DNA from: Christensenella massiliensis
Lineage (GTDB): Bacteria; Bacillota; Clostridia; Christensenellales; Christensenellaceae
NCBI GenBank assembly: GCA_900155415.1
Contig: LT700187.1
Coordinates: 2,356,001 to 2,420,000, forward strand
Direction of reading: 5' to 3'
Length of the DNA: 64,000 bases
Positions 63,350 through 64,000 of this stretch are shown here, piece by piece (position 1 is the first letter of the stretch; the number at the start of each line of letters is the position of its first letter). The translations under genes and the position numbers were made by a program. The notes beneath the pieces are model-generated. The model made no database searches, was not told the origin of the DNA, and saw only the letters and a list, made by a program, of their open reading frames with translations.

Positions 63350-63991
63350 TTATTTGCGTGCTTCGTGCACTGCCGCGACCATTTCTTTTGCGATCCGCGT
63401 GATCGATTCATAGTCGCCTGTCTTTGCACCGGCAGTCAAGTCTCCGCCTGCTCCTACCGCGACGGCACCAGCCTTGATCCATTCGCCTGCATTTTCGGCA
63501 TTCACACCGCCTGTAGGCATGATGCGGACCTGCGGCAGCGGCCCTTTGATATTTTTGATCATTTTAGGACCAGCCAGATTTCCCGGGAACAGCTTTACGA
63601 TATCCGCCCCCGCTTCGAGGCAATCGACGGTTTCTTTGATTGTCATCGCGCCCGGCATGCATGCTATCTGATACCGCAGGCACATTTTTACCGTCTCTGC
63701 GTTGAGGCACGGAGAAACAACAAATTGCGCTCCCGCAAGGATCGCCGCCCGCGCCGTCTCCGGATCAAGAACTGTACCTGCACCGATCAAGACATCTTTC
63801 GGGTCATAACGCTTTGCAAGCGCCTTGATGATATCCGCGGCGCCCGGAACCGTGAAAGTAACTTCGATTCCAATGATTCCGCCCGCAATGCAGGCATCGA
63901 TGATCTTCATGACCTCTTCTTCGCTGTTGCCGCGTACGACCGCAACAACGCCGCATTCTTCCAATCTTCTCAATACTTCTAATTTTTCCAT
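63350..63991 (-). CDS. eda: KDPG / 4-hydroxy-2-oxoglutarate aldolase
   Basis: 213 residues. It cleaves 2-keto-3-deoxy-6-phosphogluconate to pyruvate and glyceraldehyde 3-phosphate, the last step of hexuronate and Entner-Doudoroff routes. The general-base glutamate lies in GIEVTFTVPG, the Schiff-base lysine in DIVKLFPGNLAGP, and the phosphate loop in MPTGGVN. The start is 9 bases from the window edge, so the rest of its operon, perhaps a 2-keto-3-deoxygluconate kinase, is outside. Confidence 0.93.
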   Translation of the reverse strand: MEKLEVLRRLEECGVVAVVRGNSEEEVMKIIDACIAGGIIGIEVTFTVPGAADIIKALAKRYDPKDVLIGAGTVLDPETARAAILAGAQFVVSPCLNAETVKMCLRYQIACMPGAMTIKETVDCLEAGADIVKLFPGNLAGPKMIKNIKGPLPQVRIMPTGGVNAENAGEWIKAGAVAVGAGGDLTAGAKTGDYESITRIAKEMVAAVHEARK

Positions 63992-64000
63992 ACTATTTAC

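Overview
The window comes from a low-to-moderate GC, Gram-positive anaerobe of the class Clostridia. The support is indirect. AGGAGG ribosome sites precede many TTG starts. There is a cobalamin-dependent ribonucleotide reductase, ferredoxin-linked indolepyruvate oxidation, ECF transport, GerMN lipoproteins and a Cna-B adhesin with an NPKTG anchor. A Christensenellales-like host is my guess, not a demonstrated fact. I recognised no rRNA, tRNA, CRISPR array, transposase or prophage.

Layout. (1) 1-6.5 kb, minus strand: aryl/amino-acid oxidation operon (paaK-iorA-iorB-ACT-alr, alr cut by the window edge) and cobU-cobC. (2) 6.6-13.0 kb, minus: F-type ATP synthase operon in which a delta-subunit C-terminal domain is fused to the N terminus of alpha and no separate delta gene exists. 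(3) 13.0-27.1 kb: housekeeping genes (GNAT, DUF2156, pyruvate kinase, EF-G paralogue, NrdJ, MurI, S20, HolA, ComEC), with ComEC carrying a decayed metallo-hydrolase domain. (4) 27.1-43.7 kb: an envelope block. A 3116-residue Cna-B surface protein lies between an orphan response regulator and an orphan sensor kinase that is followed by two GerMN lipoproteins. About 1 kb of gene-poor DNA next to the adhesin contains a strong candidate for a small RNA and possible gene remnants.

(5) 43.8-49.5 kb: a BceRS-BceAB-like peptide-sensing/export module with one permease, two paralogous ATPases and a previously overlooked 37-residue membrane peptide. Its two transcription units share a direct-repeat operator at the same distance from their -10 boxes. 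(6) 49.6-51.7 kb: a second two-component system with a Pho-box-like direct repeat in its own promoter. (7) 51.8-64 kb: sugar catabolism in at least four transcription units: pfkB-aldolase-rhamnulokinase; a divergent FGGY kinase; an isomerase-fold protein-epimerase-dehydrogenase unit; and epimerase-alcohol dehydrogenase-VOC protein. The start of an eda unit closes the window. Two of these units carry a near-identical 76-bp promoter/operator, so they are probably one regulon. No regulator gene for it is in the window, and I cannot name the sugar.

The observations I rate highest are the delta-CTD/alpha ATP synthase fusion, the duplicated 76-bp sugar promoter, the shared operator plus micropeptide of the BceAB-like module, the apparent splitting of a two-component/GerMN operon by the giant adhesin, and the small-RNA candidate at 42.65-42.74 kb. 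Start codons were often moved downstream from the longest frame because a Shine-Dalgarno site or an ATGA overlap decided them. Promoters and terminators were found by eye and are predictions.
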